This document shows, piece after piece, positions 24,621-32,100 of a DNA stretch of 64,000 bases. The notes beneath the pieces were generated by a model. The model was not told where the DNA came from and ran no database searches. It saw only the letters and a list, made by a program, of their open reading frames with translations. A program made the translations under genes and the position numbers. Position 1 is the stretch's first letter. Every line of letters starts with the position of its first letter. The DNA is from Microbacterium oxydans (GTDB lineage: Bacteria > Actinomycetota > Actinomycetes > Actinomycetales > Microbacteriaceae), in the NCBI RefSeq assembly GCF_006540085.1, contig NZ_BJOG01000009.1, positions 186,001-250,000 on the forward strand, given 5' to 3'.

Positions 24621-24997
24621 AGCATGGTCTGCACGGGACGTTGAACGGTGTGGATTACAAGCTGGTGAGCACGTTCGGGTGGTCGTTGTGGTCCTTGGAC
24701 CCAGCGCCGGGGTTCACCCGGCGGCCGGGGAAGACCGGCTTCTACCGTGCGGTCGATAAGGACATGCCGTGTTTCGACATCGACCATCGGGGCACGTACC
24801 GGGGAATTCCCGTCGATGTGGGGTCCAGCACTGGCCCGCAGGTGACGTTGTCCTCGTCCGACCGGCGTGCCGGTGCGGCAGGGTTCATTCAGAAAGGCCG
24901 TGCGGAGTGGATGCGGGTGGCTGACCGGTCAGACCCGGAACTGCAGTTCGAGGAGGTCCGCACACCGGTGCCCGCCCCCTGGTTCACATCCGACTAA
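24617..24997 (+). CDS. Hypothetical protein, third gene of the unknown operon
   Basis: A 126-residue soluble protein, rich in Gly/Trp/Phe at the start (MKHGLHGTLNGVDYKLVSTFGWSLWSLDP), single cysteine in DMPCFDIDH, ending VRTPVPAPWFTSD. Probably beta-rich. No recognised domain. Its ATG overlaps the preceding stop (ATGA). Immunity-like or binding-partner roles cannot be told from sequence. It converges with an ArsR gene; a 15-bp palindrome lies between. Confidence 0.7.
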   Translation: MKHGLHGTLNGVDYKLVSTFGWSLWSLDPAPGFTRRPGKTGFYRAVDKDMPCFDIDHRGTYRGIPVDVGSSTGPQVTLSSSDRRAGAAGFIQKGRAEWMRVADRSDPELQFEEVRTPVPAPWFTSD

Positions 24998-25013
24998 ACC
25001 GGCGCGACTTACG

Positions 25014-25028
25014 TGACATCTCATGTCA
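25014..25028. repeat. Perfect 15-bp inverted repeat between convergent genes
   Basis: TGACATCTCATGTCA has 6-bp arms around CTC. It spans the stop codon of the ArsR gene (25021-25023) and follows the unknown operon. It is too short for a strong terminator, so it may be a protein-binding site or chance. Confidence 0.45.
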
Positions 25029-25341
25029 TCTCACCGCATTCCCGACAGCCGACCAGATTACGAAGAACCCGAGACACGCTCCGGATCCTCTCCTGGTCTG
25101 CGCGCACGACGCGCTCCCGCCCACGCGCGTGCCTGACGATGAGTCCCGCGCGTTCGAGCACGGCGACATGCTTCTGCACCGCCGTATGACTCATGTCGTA
25201 GCGGCGCGCGAGCTCCGTCACCGACTGCTCCTCGAGAACCGTGCGTGCGAGGATGTCGCGACGTGTGGCATCGCCCAGGGCTCGGAAGACCCTGTCCGCG
25301 TCTCCGGGGCCGAGCCCGTCGGGAATCACGGACATCGACAC
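25021..25341 (-). CDS. ArsR family transcriptional regulator
   Basis: A 106-residue winged helix: ADRVFRALGDATRRDILARTVLEEQSVTELARRYDMSHTAVQKHVAVLERAGLIVRHARGRERVVRADQE, closely similar to the SRPBCC-linked ArsR at 22666. Two cysteines near the C-terminus (VGCRECGEM) are unusual for that group and could sense redox or metal. GTG 25341 or ATG 25335 may start it. It follows the alpha/beta hydrolase gene by 28 bases and is the last gene of the operon driven by the ECF-type promoter at 26765-26798. It has no SRPBCC partner of its own here. Confidence 0.85.
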   Translation of the reverse strand: MSMSVIPDGLGPGDADRVFRALGDATRRDILARTVLEEQSVTELARRYDMSHTAVQKHVAVLERAGLIVRHARGRERVVRADQERIRSVSRVLRNLVGCRECGEMT

Positions 25342-25369
25342 TTCGCGACGGGCTCAGCCCCGGAGATGA

Positions 25370-26212
25370 TCAAGAGCGGACCTCACCGAGGAACGACACC
25401 ATGGACGGGATCAGGGCGGCCGGCTTCATCATCGGCGTCGCGTGGTGCGCCCCTTCGATCGACTCGTAGCGGGCTCCGATCAGCGACGACAGCTCCCGGG
25501 TGCCGCTCTGCACGAACGGTTCGCTCCTGCCCCCGACGAGCACGAGAGAGGGTGCCCGGAGCCGGCTCCACCGTTCGCCGGTCAGAGGTTCTCCGTCCTG
25601 CAGGCCCGCGCAGAGACGCGTGTCGTACACCGTCGTCCTGGCCATCGCGACCATGCTCCGCCAGGGGCCGATCATGAGGCGCATCGCACCGATCATGAGT
25701 GGGGATGCGCCCAGGGCAACGCGGGTGAACTCGCGAACGGCATCCGAGCCCCTCCCCTCATCGACGAGCTTCCCGAGACGGTCGGCGAGGTCGCGAGGCA
25801 CGGGTGGGCGGCGATCGTCCACGATCACCGGCGGCTCGAAGGCGATCACGGCCTCGACCTTGTCAGGAAGAGCGGCGGCAGCATCCAACGCGAGGACCGC
25901 GCCGGATGAGGTGCCGAGAAGTGACGCTCTGCCACCGTGGGCGTCGATGAGCGCCTCGATGTCTCCGATCTCGCGAGCCACACTCCATGCTCCGGCGTCG
26001 CCGCTGCCGCCGCGGCCACGACGGTCGTGGTTCACGACCGTGTGATCGTCGGCGAGCAGCCCGGCGAGGCGACGATTGTCCCGGAGATCGGAGAGGGCCT
26101 GCGCGACCAGGATGACGACCGGACCCTCCCCGTGCCGTTCATACGAGATCTCCGTGCCATCCGCAGAGACGACCTGGTGCAGCGAACGATCGGAGGAGGA
26201 CTTCTTCGGCAT
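25370..26212 (-). CDS. Alpha/beta hydrolase
   Basis: A 280-residue alpha/beta-hydrolase fold: oxyanion-side start ISYERHGEGPVVILVAQALSD, VNHDRRGRGGSGD, nucleophile elbow LLGTSSGAVLALDAA (serine in GTSSG), an acid in SLVLVGGRSEPF and the catalytic histidine in SIEGAHHATPMM. No signal peptide. GAGCGGAAC precedes the ATG. It lies 31 bases downstream of the lipocalin-like gene and upstream of ArsR in one operon. Substrate unknown. Confidence 0.88.
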   Translation of the reverse strand: MPKKSSSDRSLHQVVSADGTEISYERHGEGPVVILVAQALSDLRDNRRLAGLLADDHTVVNHDRRGRGGSGDAGAWSVAREIGDIEALIDAHGGRASLLGTSSGAVLALDAAAALPDKVEAVIAFEPPVIVDDRRPPVPRDLADRLGKLVDEGRGSDAVREFTRVALGASPLMIGAMRLMIGPWRSMVAMARTTVYDTRLCAGLQDGEPLTGERWSRLRAPSLVLVGGRSEPFVQSGTRELSSLIGARYESIEGAHHATPMMKPAALIPSMVSFLGEVRS

Positions 26213-26243
26213 GCTGGTTCCGCTCTCTTCGGAAGGAGACGAC

Positions 26244-26723
26244 TCAACGGCGGGTCATCGTGGACGGATAGCCGCCGTCGCCCGGGTACACCCAGGCACC
26301 GTCGAGCACACGATCGTCGTCACTGAATGTGCCGGAGAAGTACGCAGGGCTCCCCTTCGATCCCGCCCAGATGGTCAGCGTGTCTCCCTCGAGTTCGTAG
26401 ACGTAGTCGAGTGTGTTGCCCAGCGAGTCGTAGAACCGGGAGACGACGTCGGTGCCGGCGGGCTCGCCGAACGGACGTAGTTGACCGATGACCTCGAGAC
26501 CGGTGATCGCCTGGCCGAACTGTTCGAGCTCGACGTGCTGGAGCAGGAAGAACCGTCCGCCCATCCACTCGTAGCGGATGACGCCCTCGGCGCCACCAGT
26601 GACCTTCCACTCGCCGACGAGCCGGTCGAGCGCCGCGACGGCACTGCCAGGCGTGGCCTGCTCTCCGAGCCCGTAGGCGTCGATCTGCTCGGCAGTGATG
26701 TTCTCCAGCGGGTTCTCGTTCAT
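26244..26723 (-). CDS. DUF1579-like hypothetical protein
   Basis: A 159-residue protein with the pattern LDRLVGEWKVTGGAEGVIRYEWMGGRFFLLQHVELEQFGQ and the ending GTFSDDDRVLDGAWVYPGDGGYPSTMTRR, typical of small beta-barrel proteins of the DUF1579 type (LxxLxGxWxxxG...GGxFLxxH). AGAAAGGAC precedes ATG 26723. It is the first gene after the minus-strand member of the mirrored ECF-type promoters, suggesting stress-induced expression with the hydrolase downstream. Confidence 0.72.
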   Translation of the reverse strand: MNENPLENITAEQIDAYGLGEQATPGSAVAALDRLVGEWKVTGGAEGVIRYEWMGGRFFLLQHVELEQFGQAITGLEVIGQLRPFGEPAGTDVVSRFYDSLGNTLDYVYELEGDTLTIWAGSKGSPAYFSGTFSDDDRVLDGAWVYPGDGGYPSTMTRR

Positions 26724-26764
26724 GAGACGTCCTTTCTCCGGCAGCCCGGCGGGCCGCGTTCTCA

Positions 26765-26798
26765 GATACCTCGGAACCGAATCCTGCACATTGACATC
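26765..26798 (-). promoter_or_regulatory. ECF-sigma-type promoter, leftward copy
   Basis: Read on the minus strand: GATGTCAA, 15 bases, TCCGAGGTATC. It lies 41 bases before the start at 26723. The rightward copy at 26857-26890 has the identical two blocks and identical spacing, though the 15-base spacers differ, which is what promoters for one alternative sigma factor look like. The ECF42-like sigma gene at 28008 is the natural candidate to read it. Confidence 0.75.
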
Positions 26799-26856
26799 CG
26801 CGCGTGACCTCGCCGGAGTCCGCCTCGGGCGCGCCGAGAGGACGGCGCGACAGTGT

Positions 26857-26890
26857 GATGTCAAAGTTCGCCGCGCGGCTCCGAGGTATC
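26857..26890 (+). promoter_or_regulatory. ECF-sigma-type promoter, rightward copy
   Basis: GATGTCAA (26857-26864), 15 bases, TCCGAGGTATC (26880-26890); the DUF998 gene starts 47 bases downstream. Identical blocks and spacing occur in mirror orientation at 26765-26798. A -35 of TGTCAA and a -10 within CCGAGGTA fit an extracytoplasmic-function sigma factor. If read by the downstream sigma factor this would be autoregulation. Confidence 0.75.
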
Positions 26891-26937
26891 AGTGCAGAAG
26901 CACTCGCCGCAGAAGACCCAGAAGAGGAGCACGCCCA

Positions 26938-27609
26938 GTGATCAGGAACTCGACGACCCACCGCGCACACAGAGAGGTCCAGACCCTTCCGCGTTCGACC
27001 CGCCTCTTCCTCCTCGCAGGAGCCCTCGCGGGACCGCTGTTCTACGTGTCCGCACTCGCTCAGATGCTGACGCGTCCCGGCTTCGATATCCGCATCCACC
27101 CGATAAGCCAGCTCTCCACCGGAGACCTCGGCTGGATCCAGGTCCTCACTTTCGTTCTGGCGGGACTGGGCTTGATCTGCCTCGCGATCGGTCACCGGCG
27201 GATCGTGACCGACGGGCTCGGTCGCGCTGCCATCCCGATCCTCATCGCGATCAGTGGGGTGGGCTTCATCGCCGCCGGCCTCTTTCGGCAGGACCCCGCT
27301 AACGGCTTTCCCCTCGGGGTCGCCGACGGCCCCGCGGCCGAGCCCACGGCGACTGCCGTCATCCACATGGCGGCGGCGATCATCGCGTTCACCGCCCTGG
27401 CGGTGGCGGCCATCGTCGCGCTCATCCGCGCCATCCGCGAACGGCGTGTGGCCGCAGCGATCGGGAGCGGGATCGTGGCGATCGCCCTGCTTGCTCCCGT
27501 CGTTCCCGAGACCGCGAGTATCCAGGTGGCGGTCGCGGGACTCTTCGCCTTCGGTTGGTGCTCCGCGACCGCCGTCTCCCTGCTGCGGTCGCCGCGTGCT
27601 CCTCGCTAG
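26938..27609 (+). CDS. DUF998 family membrane protein
   Basis: About 223 residues with six hydrophobic segments: LFLLAGALAGPLFYVSALAQML, IQVLTFVLAGLGLICLAIG, AIPILIAISGVGFIAAGLF, AVIHMAAAIIAFTALAVAAIVALI, VAAAIGSGIVAIALLAPVV and a last helix. FDIRIHPISQLSTGDLGWIQ is the DUF998 signature. GTG 26938 is preceded by AGAGGAGC. First gene of the rightward ECF-promoter operon, followed by the DGPF protein and sigma factor. Confidence 0.85.
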   Translation: MIRNSTTHRAHREVQTLPRSTRLFLLAGALAGPLFYVSALAQMLTRPGFDIRIHPISQLSTGDLGWIQVLTFVLAGLGLICLAIGHRRIVTDGLGRAAIPILIAISGVGFIAAGLFRQDPANGFPLGVADGPAAEPTATAVIHMAAAIIAFTALAVAAIVALIRAIRERRVAAAIGSGIVAIALLAPVVPETASIQVAVAGLFAFGWCSATAVSLLRSPRAPR

Positions 27610-27642
27610 CCTGGACTGCCACCGACTCGAGGAGATGAGATC

Positions 27643-28011
27643 GTGAAGTTCCTCATTCTCGGCTACACGCCGAGCAGCAGCTGGGACGCCGCCACCGCGG
27701 ATGCCCCCACCGAGGACGCGCTTGCCGCCTTCGCCGCGTATCAGCAGTTCGAAGCCGAGCTGCGTGCCAGCGGGGAGTTCGTCAGCACCGAGGGGCTCGG
27801 GCACCCCGCCATGTCGACGACTGTCCGCAAGGTCGACGGAGGGATCGTCATGACCGACGGTCCCTTCGCGGAGCTCAAGGAGGTCCTCGCGTCGTTCGCC
27901 GTCATCGACGTGTCGGGCGTGGAGCGTGCGCAGGACATCGTCGCGCGGATGGTCGACATGCTCGGCGAACCGATGGAGATCCGTCCCATCATGGGTGACG
28001 ACTTCGCGTGA
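27643..28011 (+). CDS. YCII-related (DGPF domain) protein
   Basis: A 122-residue dimeric alpha/beta-barrel-type protein: MKFLILGYTPSSSW, FAAYQQFEAELRASGEFVSTEGL and the diagnostic VMTDGPFAELKEVLASFAVIDV. DGPF proteins are encoded next to ECF42-group sigma factors, as here, with a four-base overlap (GTGA) between the genes. GAGGAG precedes the GTG start. Proposed in the literature to be co-regulated with or sense a signal for the sigma factor; molecular role unproven. Confidence 0.9.
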   Translation: MKFLILGYTPSSSWDAATADAPTEDALAAFAAYQQFEAELRASGEFVSTEGLGHPAMSTTVRKVDGGIVMTDGPFAELKEVLASFAVIDVSGVERAQDIVARMVDMLGEPMEIRPIMGDDFA

Positions 28012-29243
28012 CCGCCCGGCCTGACGCCATCGAGGAGCTGCTGCGCACGGAGGCACCGCAGGTCCTCGGGGCCCTGGTGCGTCGCTTCGGTCACTTCGAC
28101 ATCGCCGAGGAAGCCACTCAGGACGCACTGCTCGCCGCAAGCCGGCAGTGGCGCCCGGACGCGATCCCCGATCAGCCCCGATCCTGGCTGATCCGTGTCG
28201 CCTACCGCCGCATGATCGATGCGCTGCGCGCCGAATCGGCTGACCGCCGGCGCGAGGAGCAGTACGTGGCCTCCGAACCGAACCCGCCCTCGTCGCACCT
28301 GGGCCCGGCGGACCACGACGACAGCCTGAATCTCCTGCTGCTGTGTTGTCACCCCGCCCTGTCGTCCGCCTCCCGTGTCGCGTTGACTCTGCGAGCCGTG
28401 GGCGGGTTGACCACCGCCGAGATCGCACATGCCTACGGGGTGACCGAGCAGACGATGGCGGTGCGGATCAGCCGTTCGAAGCAGCAGATCCGCAAGAGCG
28501 GTGCCCGATTCGAGTGGGGGCCCGATGAGGACTTCCCCGGCCGCCTCTCCGCGGTCATGCGGGTGCTGTATCTGATCTTCAACGAGGGATACACGGTGAC
28601 CACCGGCACCGATCTCACCCGAACCGACCTGACCGGCGAGGCTATCCGACTCACGCGACTGCTCCACGCACTCGTCCCCGATGACCCGGAACCGACGGGC
28701 CTCCTCGCCCTCATGCTGCTGATCGATTCGCGTCGGGCCACGCGCGCCGGCGCGGATGGCGAGCTCATCCCCCTTCCGGATCAGGACCGCACTCGGTGGG
28801 ATCAGGAGTGCATCCGAGAGGGATCGGATCTCATCCGTGCCGCATGGTCGAGGGGGAACGTGGGGACGTACCGACTGCAAGCCGCGATAGCCGCCGTGCA
28901 TGCGTCCGCAGCGGTCGCCGAGCAGACGGACTGGGCACAGATCGCCGCTCTGTATCTGGCGCTCGAGCAGGTCGAACCGAGCGGTCTGGTCATGCTTGCA
29001 CGGGTCGTCGCCGTAGCCCATGCCTTCGGGCACGCGCGCGCCAGCGCCTTGCTCGAGGAACTGGATCGCGAGCATGGACTCCTCCAGCACCCCTTGACCC
29101 GGCACCGGGCCCATGCGATCCGTGCCCACCTGCGTGAAGCGGAGGGTGATCCGAAGGCGAAAGGGGACTTCCTCGCCGCCGCCGAGATGACGACGAACGA
29201 ACCCGAGTCCCGCTACCTCTTCCGGAAGGCCCTCGGCGACTGA
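28008..29243 (+). CDS. ECF-type RNA polymerase sigma factor, group ECF42-like
   Basis: A 411-residue sigma factor. Region 2: EELLRTEAPQVLGALVRRFGHFDIAEEATQDALLAASRQWRPDAIPDQPRSWLIRVAYRRMIDALRAE. Region 4: SRVALTLRAVGGLTTAEIAHAYGVTEQTMAVRISRSKQQIRKSG. Beyond about residue 180 a long helical, TPR-like extension (FNEGYTV ... LALMLLIDSRRATRAGADGELIPLPDQDRTRWD) is the mark of the ECF42 group (DUF6596-type). It starts at GTG 28008 overlapping the DGPF gene. No anti-sigma gene is present; the C-terminal extension is thought to regulate activity. Candidate reader of the mirrored promoters at 26765-26890. Confidence 0.9.
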   Translation: MTARPDAIEELLRTEAPQVLGALVRRFGHFDIAEEATQDALLAASRQWRPDAIPDQPRSWLIRVAYRRMIDALRAESADRRREEQYVASEPNPPSSHLGPADHDDSLNLLLLCCHPALSSASRVALTLRAVGGLTTAEIAHAYGVTEQTMAVRISRSKQQIRKSGARFEWGPDEDFPGRLSAVMRVLYLIFNEGYTVTTGTDLTRTDLTGEAIRLTRLLHALVPDDPEPTGLLALMLLIDSRRATRAGADGELIPLPDQDRTRWDQECIREGSDLIRAAWSRGNVGTYRLQAAIAAVHASAAVAEQTDWAQIAALYLALEQVEPSGLVMLARVVAVAHAFGHARASALLEELDREHGLLQHPLTRHRAHAIRAHLREAEGDPKAKGDFLAAAEMTTNEPESRYLFRKALGD

Positions 29244-29363
29244 CGCCGACCGCATTCGGTGCCATCTCAATACGCTCCCGGGGGTTTCGTGAATCGCGCC
29301 TCGGTGTCGGTGCCCCGCGATAGCGTCGCATCACAGCCCACGCCGTCCAGGAAGAGGTCTCCC

Positions 29364-30506
29364 TTGTCCCGACACTCCCTCCTCGACGTCGGCGAGCATG
29401 ACCTCGAGGATCTGCGCCGGCGGCTGCGCAACACGCGCTGGGCCGAGCCGTGGCCCGTGGAGGGCTGGGAGGCGGGCACCGAGCAGGCGGAGCTTCGCCG
29501 GCTCGTCGACGTGTGGCTGAACGGCTTCGACTGGCGCGCGCAGCAACAACAGATCGAGGAGCTGCCCTGGCGGCAGGCGGACATCGACGGGACGCCTGTC
29601 GCTTATCTCCGGTTCGATGCCGAGCAGGGAGGGACCGGCGTTCCCGTTCTGCTCACAAACGGCTGGCCGAGCACAGCACTCGAACTCGTGGATGTTGCTC
29701 GGCGCCTCGCGACGCCGTCGCGTTTCGCGGGCGATACTGCCCACGCCGCCACGGTGATCGTGCCCGCGCTTCCCGGACTGCCGTTCTCACCGCAACGCCC
29801 CCGACTCGGCGTGCAGACGCACGACCTGTGGCACCTGCTGATGACGGATCATCTCGCCTTCCCCCGATACCTCGCGCACGGCGGCGACCTGGGAGCGGGG
29901 ATCACCTCTCGTCTCGCGCAGGCATACCCCGACGAGGTGGTCGGCATCCACTTGCTGTCCACAGCCGCTCCCGCACACGTGGACGAGGAGTCGATCACCG
30001 CCGAAGAGCAGGCTCACCTCGACCGGGTACAGGAGTGGTCGGCGTCCGAAGGCGGATATCAGCATCAGCAGCAGACGCGGCCGCTCACACTGGCGCCGGC
30101 CGTCTCGGACTCCCCTGTCGGATTGCTGTCGTGGATCCTGGAGAAGCATCGATCCTGGAGCGACTGCGGCGGCGACGTCTCTTCCCGCTTCAGCGACGAC
30201 TACCTGCTGACACTGGCGTCCGTGTACTGGTTCACGAACTCGATCGGCACGTCGTTCCGCCCCTACTACGAGCACGCCGCGGGATTGGCCTCACGCATAG
30301 AACGGGTGGAGGTGCCGACCGCCGTCGCCCTGTTCCCGCACGACCTGGCGTCGCCGCCGCGGAGCTGGATCGAACGCACGTACAACCTCGTCCGCTACTC
30401 CCGGATGCCACGCGGGGGCCATTTCGCACCACATGAGGAGCCGGCCCTGCTCGCCGACGACATCTCCGCATTCGCACGCTCACTGCCGCACGCATCCCCC
30501 GCGTGA
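29364..30506 (+). CDS. Epoxide hydrolase family protein
   Basis: About 380 residues. The N-terminal epoxide-hydrolase domain is evident in DVGEHDLEDLRRRLRNTRWAEPWPVEGWEAG and IEELPWRQADIDGTPVAYLRF. The alpha/beta core has LLTNGWPSTALELVDVARRL (HGWP-like oxyanion loop, here NGWP), the nucleophile aspartate in HGGDLGAGITS and the catalytic histidine in RGGHFAPHEEPALLA. TTG 29364 is preceded by AGGAAGAGG at six bases, so I prefer it over the longer frame beginning near 29259. Would open an epoxide to a diol; substrate unknown. HGWP to NGWP is a variation worth noting. Confidence 0.85.
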   Translation: MSRHSLLDVGEHDLEDLRRRLRNTRWAEPWPVEGWEAGTEQAELRRLVDVWLNGFDWRAQQQQIEELPWRQADIDGTPVAYLRFDAEQGGTGVPVLLTNGWPSTALELVDVARRLATPSRFAGDTAHAATVIVPALPGLPFSPQRPRLGVQTHDLWHLLMTDHLAFPRYLAHGGDLGAGITSRLAQAYPDEVVGIHLLSTAAPAHVDEESITAEEQAHLDRVQEWSASEGGYQHQQQTRPLTLAPAVSDSPVGLLSWILEKHRSWSDCGGDVSSRFSDDYLLTLASVYWFTNSIGTSFRPYYEHAAGLASRIERVEVPTAVALFPHDLASPPRSWIERTYNLVRYSRMPRGGHFAPHEEPALLADDISAFARSLPHASPA

Positions 30507-30566
30507 GTCCACCTCCGCCACCGCTGTGCACGCAGAGCCGCGGCCGTCGACCACCGCATCGACTGG

Positions 30567-31358
30567 TCACAGCATCGACGTGAGCACCCCGCCGTCCGCG
30601 CGCACAGCCGCCCCGTTCGTGGCCGACGCGCGGGGACTCGCGAGGTATGCGACCAGGTCGGCCACCTCGGTCGGGTCGAGGAACCGCTCCAGCAGAGTGG
30701 TGCGGTTCTGGCCGATGATGACCTGCTTCATGGCCTCCGGCGACAGATCCTGCACCTGCGCCACAGCCTCGACCGCCGCAGCGACCCCATCGGAATAGGT
30801 CGGCCCACCCAGGACCGTGTTCACCGTGACCGAGGTGCCGCGGGTGAGCTTCGACAGACCGTTGCCGAGAGCGATCATCGCCGCCTTGGTCACGCCGTAA
30901 TGCACCATGTCCGCGGGGACATTCACCCCCGACTCGCTGCTGACGAAGATCATCCGGCCCCATCCTCGCTCGATCATCCCGCCCAGCAGGTGTCGTGCAA
31001 GCCGGACTCCGCTCATCACGTTGACCTCGAAGTAGCGCTGCCACCCGGCGTCGTCGACGGCCTCGAACTCCGCGAGCCCGAACAGGCCCACGTTGTTGAC
31101 GAGGATGTCGACGTCTCCCAATTCATCGAGGAGTCTCGCGATGTCCTCCGCATTCGCGAAGTCCGCGACGATCCCCGACGCGGTCACCCCTGGGTGCGCG
31201 GCTCGCAGCCGCCCGACGGCCGCATCGACTGCCGCGGCGTCGCGTCCGTTCAGGATCACTCGCACGCCCTCGACGGCGAGCGCATCGGCGATCGCATATC
31301 CGATCCCTCGACTCGAGCCACTGATGAACGCCGTCCTGCCCTGCAGTTGCAGATCCAC
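30567..31358 (-). CDS. Short-chain dehydrogenase/reductase
   Basis: A 263-residue SDR. Cofactor motif SGSSRGIGYAIADAL, NNVG (VDILVNNVGLFG), catalytic serine in FVSSESGVN, and YxxxK in HYGVTKAAM. VILNGRD at the end of strand 2 fits NADPH use. Divergent from a MarR gene, with two direct repeats in the shared promoter that are probably its operators, so this SDR is the likely target of that MarR. Substrate unknown. Confidence 0.9.
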   Translation of the reverse strand: MDLQLQGRTAFISGSSRGIGYAIADALAVEGVRVILNGRDAAAVDAAVGRLRAAHPGVTASGIVADFANAEDIARLLDELGDVDILVNNVGLFGLAEFEAVDDAGWQRYFEVNVMSGVRLARHLLGGMIERGWGRMIFVSSESGVNVPADMVHYGVTKAAMIALGNGLSKLTRGTSVTVNTVLGGPTYSDGVAAAVEAVAQVQDLSPEAMKQVIIGQNRTTLLERFLDPTEVADLVAYLASPRASATNGAAVRADGGVLTSML

Positions 31359-31395
31359 TCCGCTTCCTCCTTCCGACGCCGAAGACGTCGCTTTA

Positions 31396-31442
31396 CTTGC
31401 TCAGGAAAGTCACTCTACGTCTTTTTGCTTGCTTGGGAAAGT
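31396..31442. promoter_or_regulatory. Two direct-repeat operators in SDR/MarR promoter region
   Basis: CTTGCTCAGGAAAGT (31396-31410) and CTTGCTTGGGAAAGT (31428-31442) match at 13 of 15 positions and start 32 bases apart, about three helical turns. They lie between divergent SDR and MarR genes, the second copy just upstream of the MarR -10 (TATCCT, 31475-31480). Confidence 0.65.
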
Positions 31443-31486
31443 GAAGGTCCGCGGAGACCCGAGCCCGAATGCCCTATCCTGAAGGC

Positions 31487-31993
31487 ATGTCCGAGCGGCC
31501 GAATGCCCCGCACCTGAGCGACGATCAGCTGGCGATCTGGTCCTCCGTCGCCACGCTGTTGGAGCGCCTCCCCACAGCTCTCGATGCGCAGCTGCAGCGC
31601 GACAGCGGCCTCACGCACTTCGAGCACGGCATCCTCTTCGCGCTCGATTCCGCACCGGATCGTCGCCTTCGCCTGAGCACCCTCGCCACCTATGCGAGCT
31701 GCACACTGTCACGCCTGTCGCGCGCGATCTCGCGACTGGAATCCAAGGGATGGGTGCGACGGGAGATCGACGCGACCGACGGGCGATTCACCCTCGGCAT
31801 ACTGACGGACGACGGCCACGCGAAGGTCGCCGAGTCCACGCCGGGCCATCAGGGGCTGGTGCAGCGCCTCGTCTTCGACACGCTCACCGCCGCGCAGGCG
31901 CGACAGCTGGGGTCGATCAGCACCCGTATCTCCGCGGCGATCAGTCCTGATCCGATCTGGACACCGGGAGCGGGCGATTCCGGGCGCGACTAG
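31487..31993 (+). CDS. MarR family transcriptional regulator
   Basis: A 168-residue regulator: LAIWSSVATLLERLPTALDAQLQRDSGLTHFEHGILFALDSAPDRRLRLSTLATYASCTLSRLSRAISRLESKGWVRREIDATDGRFTLGILTDDGHAKVAEST covers the MarR winged helix including the wing (R-x-x-D-x-x-D-G-R). ATG 31487 has TATCCT exactly six bases upstream. Likely controls itself and the divergent SDR. Confidence 0.88.
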   Translation: MSERPNAPHLSDDQLAIWSSVATLLERLPTALDAQLQRDSGLTHFEHGILFALDSAPDRRLRLSTLATYASCTLSRLSRAISRLESKGWVRREIDATDGRFTLGILTDDGHAKVAESTPGHQGLVQRLVFDTLTAAQARQLGSISTRISAAISPDPIWTPGAGDSGRD

Positions 31994-32100
31994 TCCATTC
32001 ATGTGAATCCACCTCCGCGTTTCAGGCGTAGGCTGGAGTGAAGGACGGACCGTCCGAGAAGATCTCCCGGCACCGTGCCCGCCCGGAAGTGGAGTCTCTC

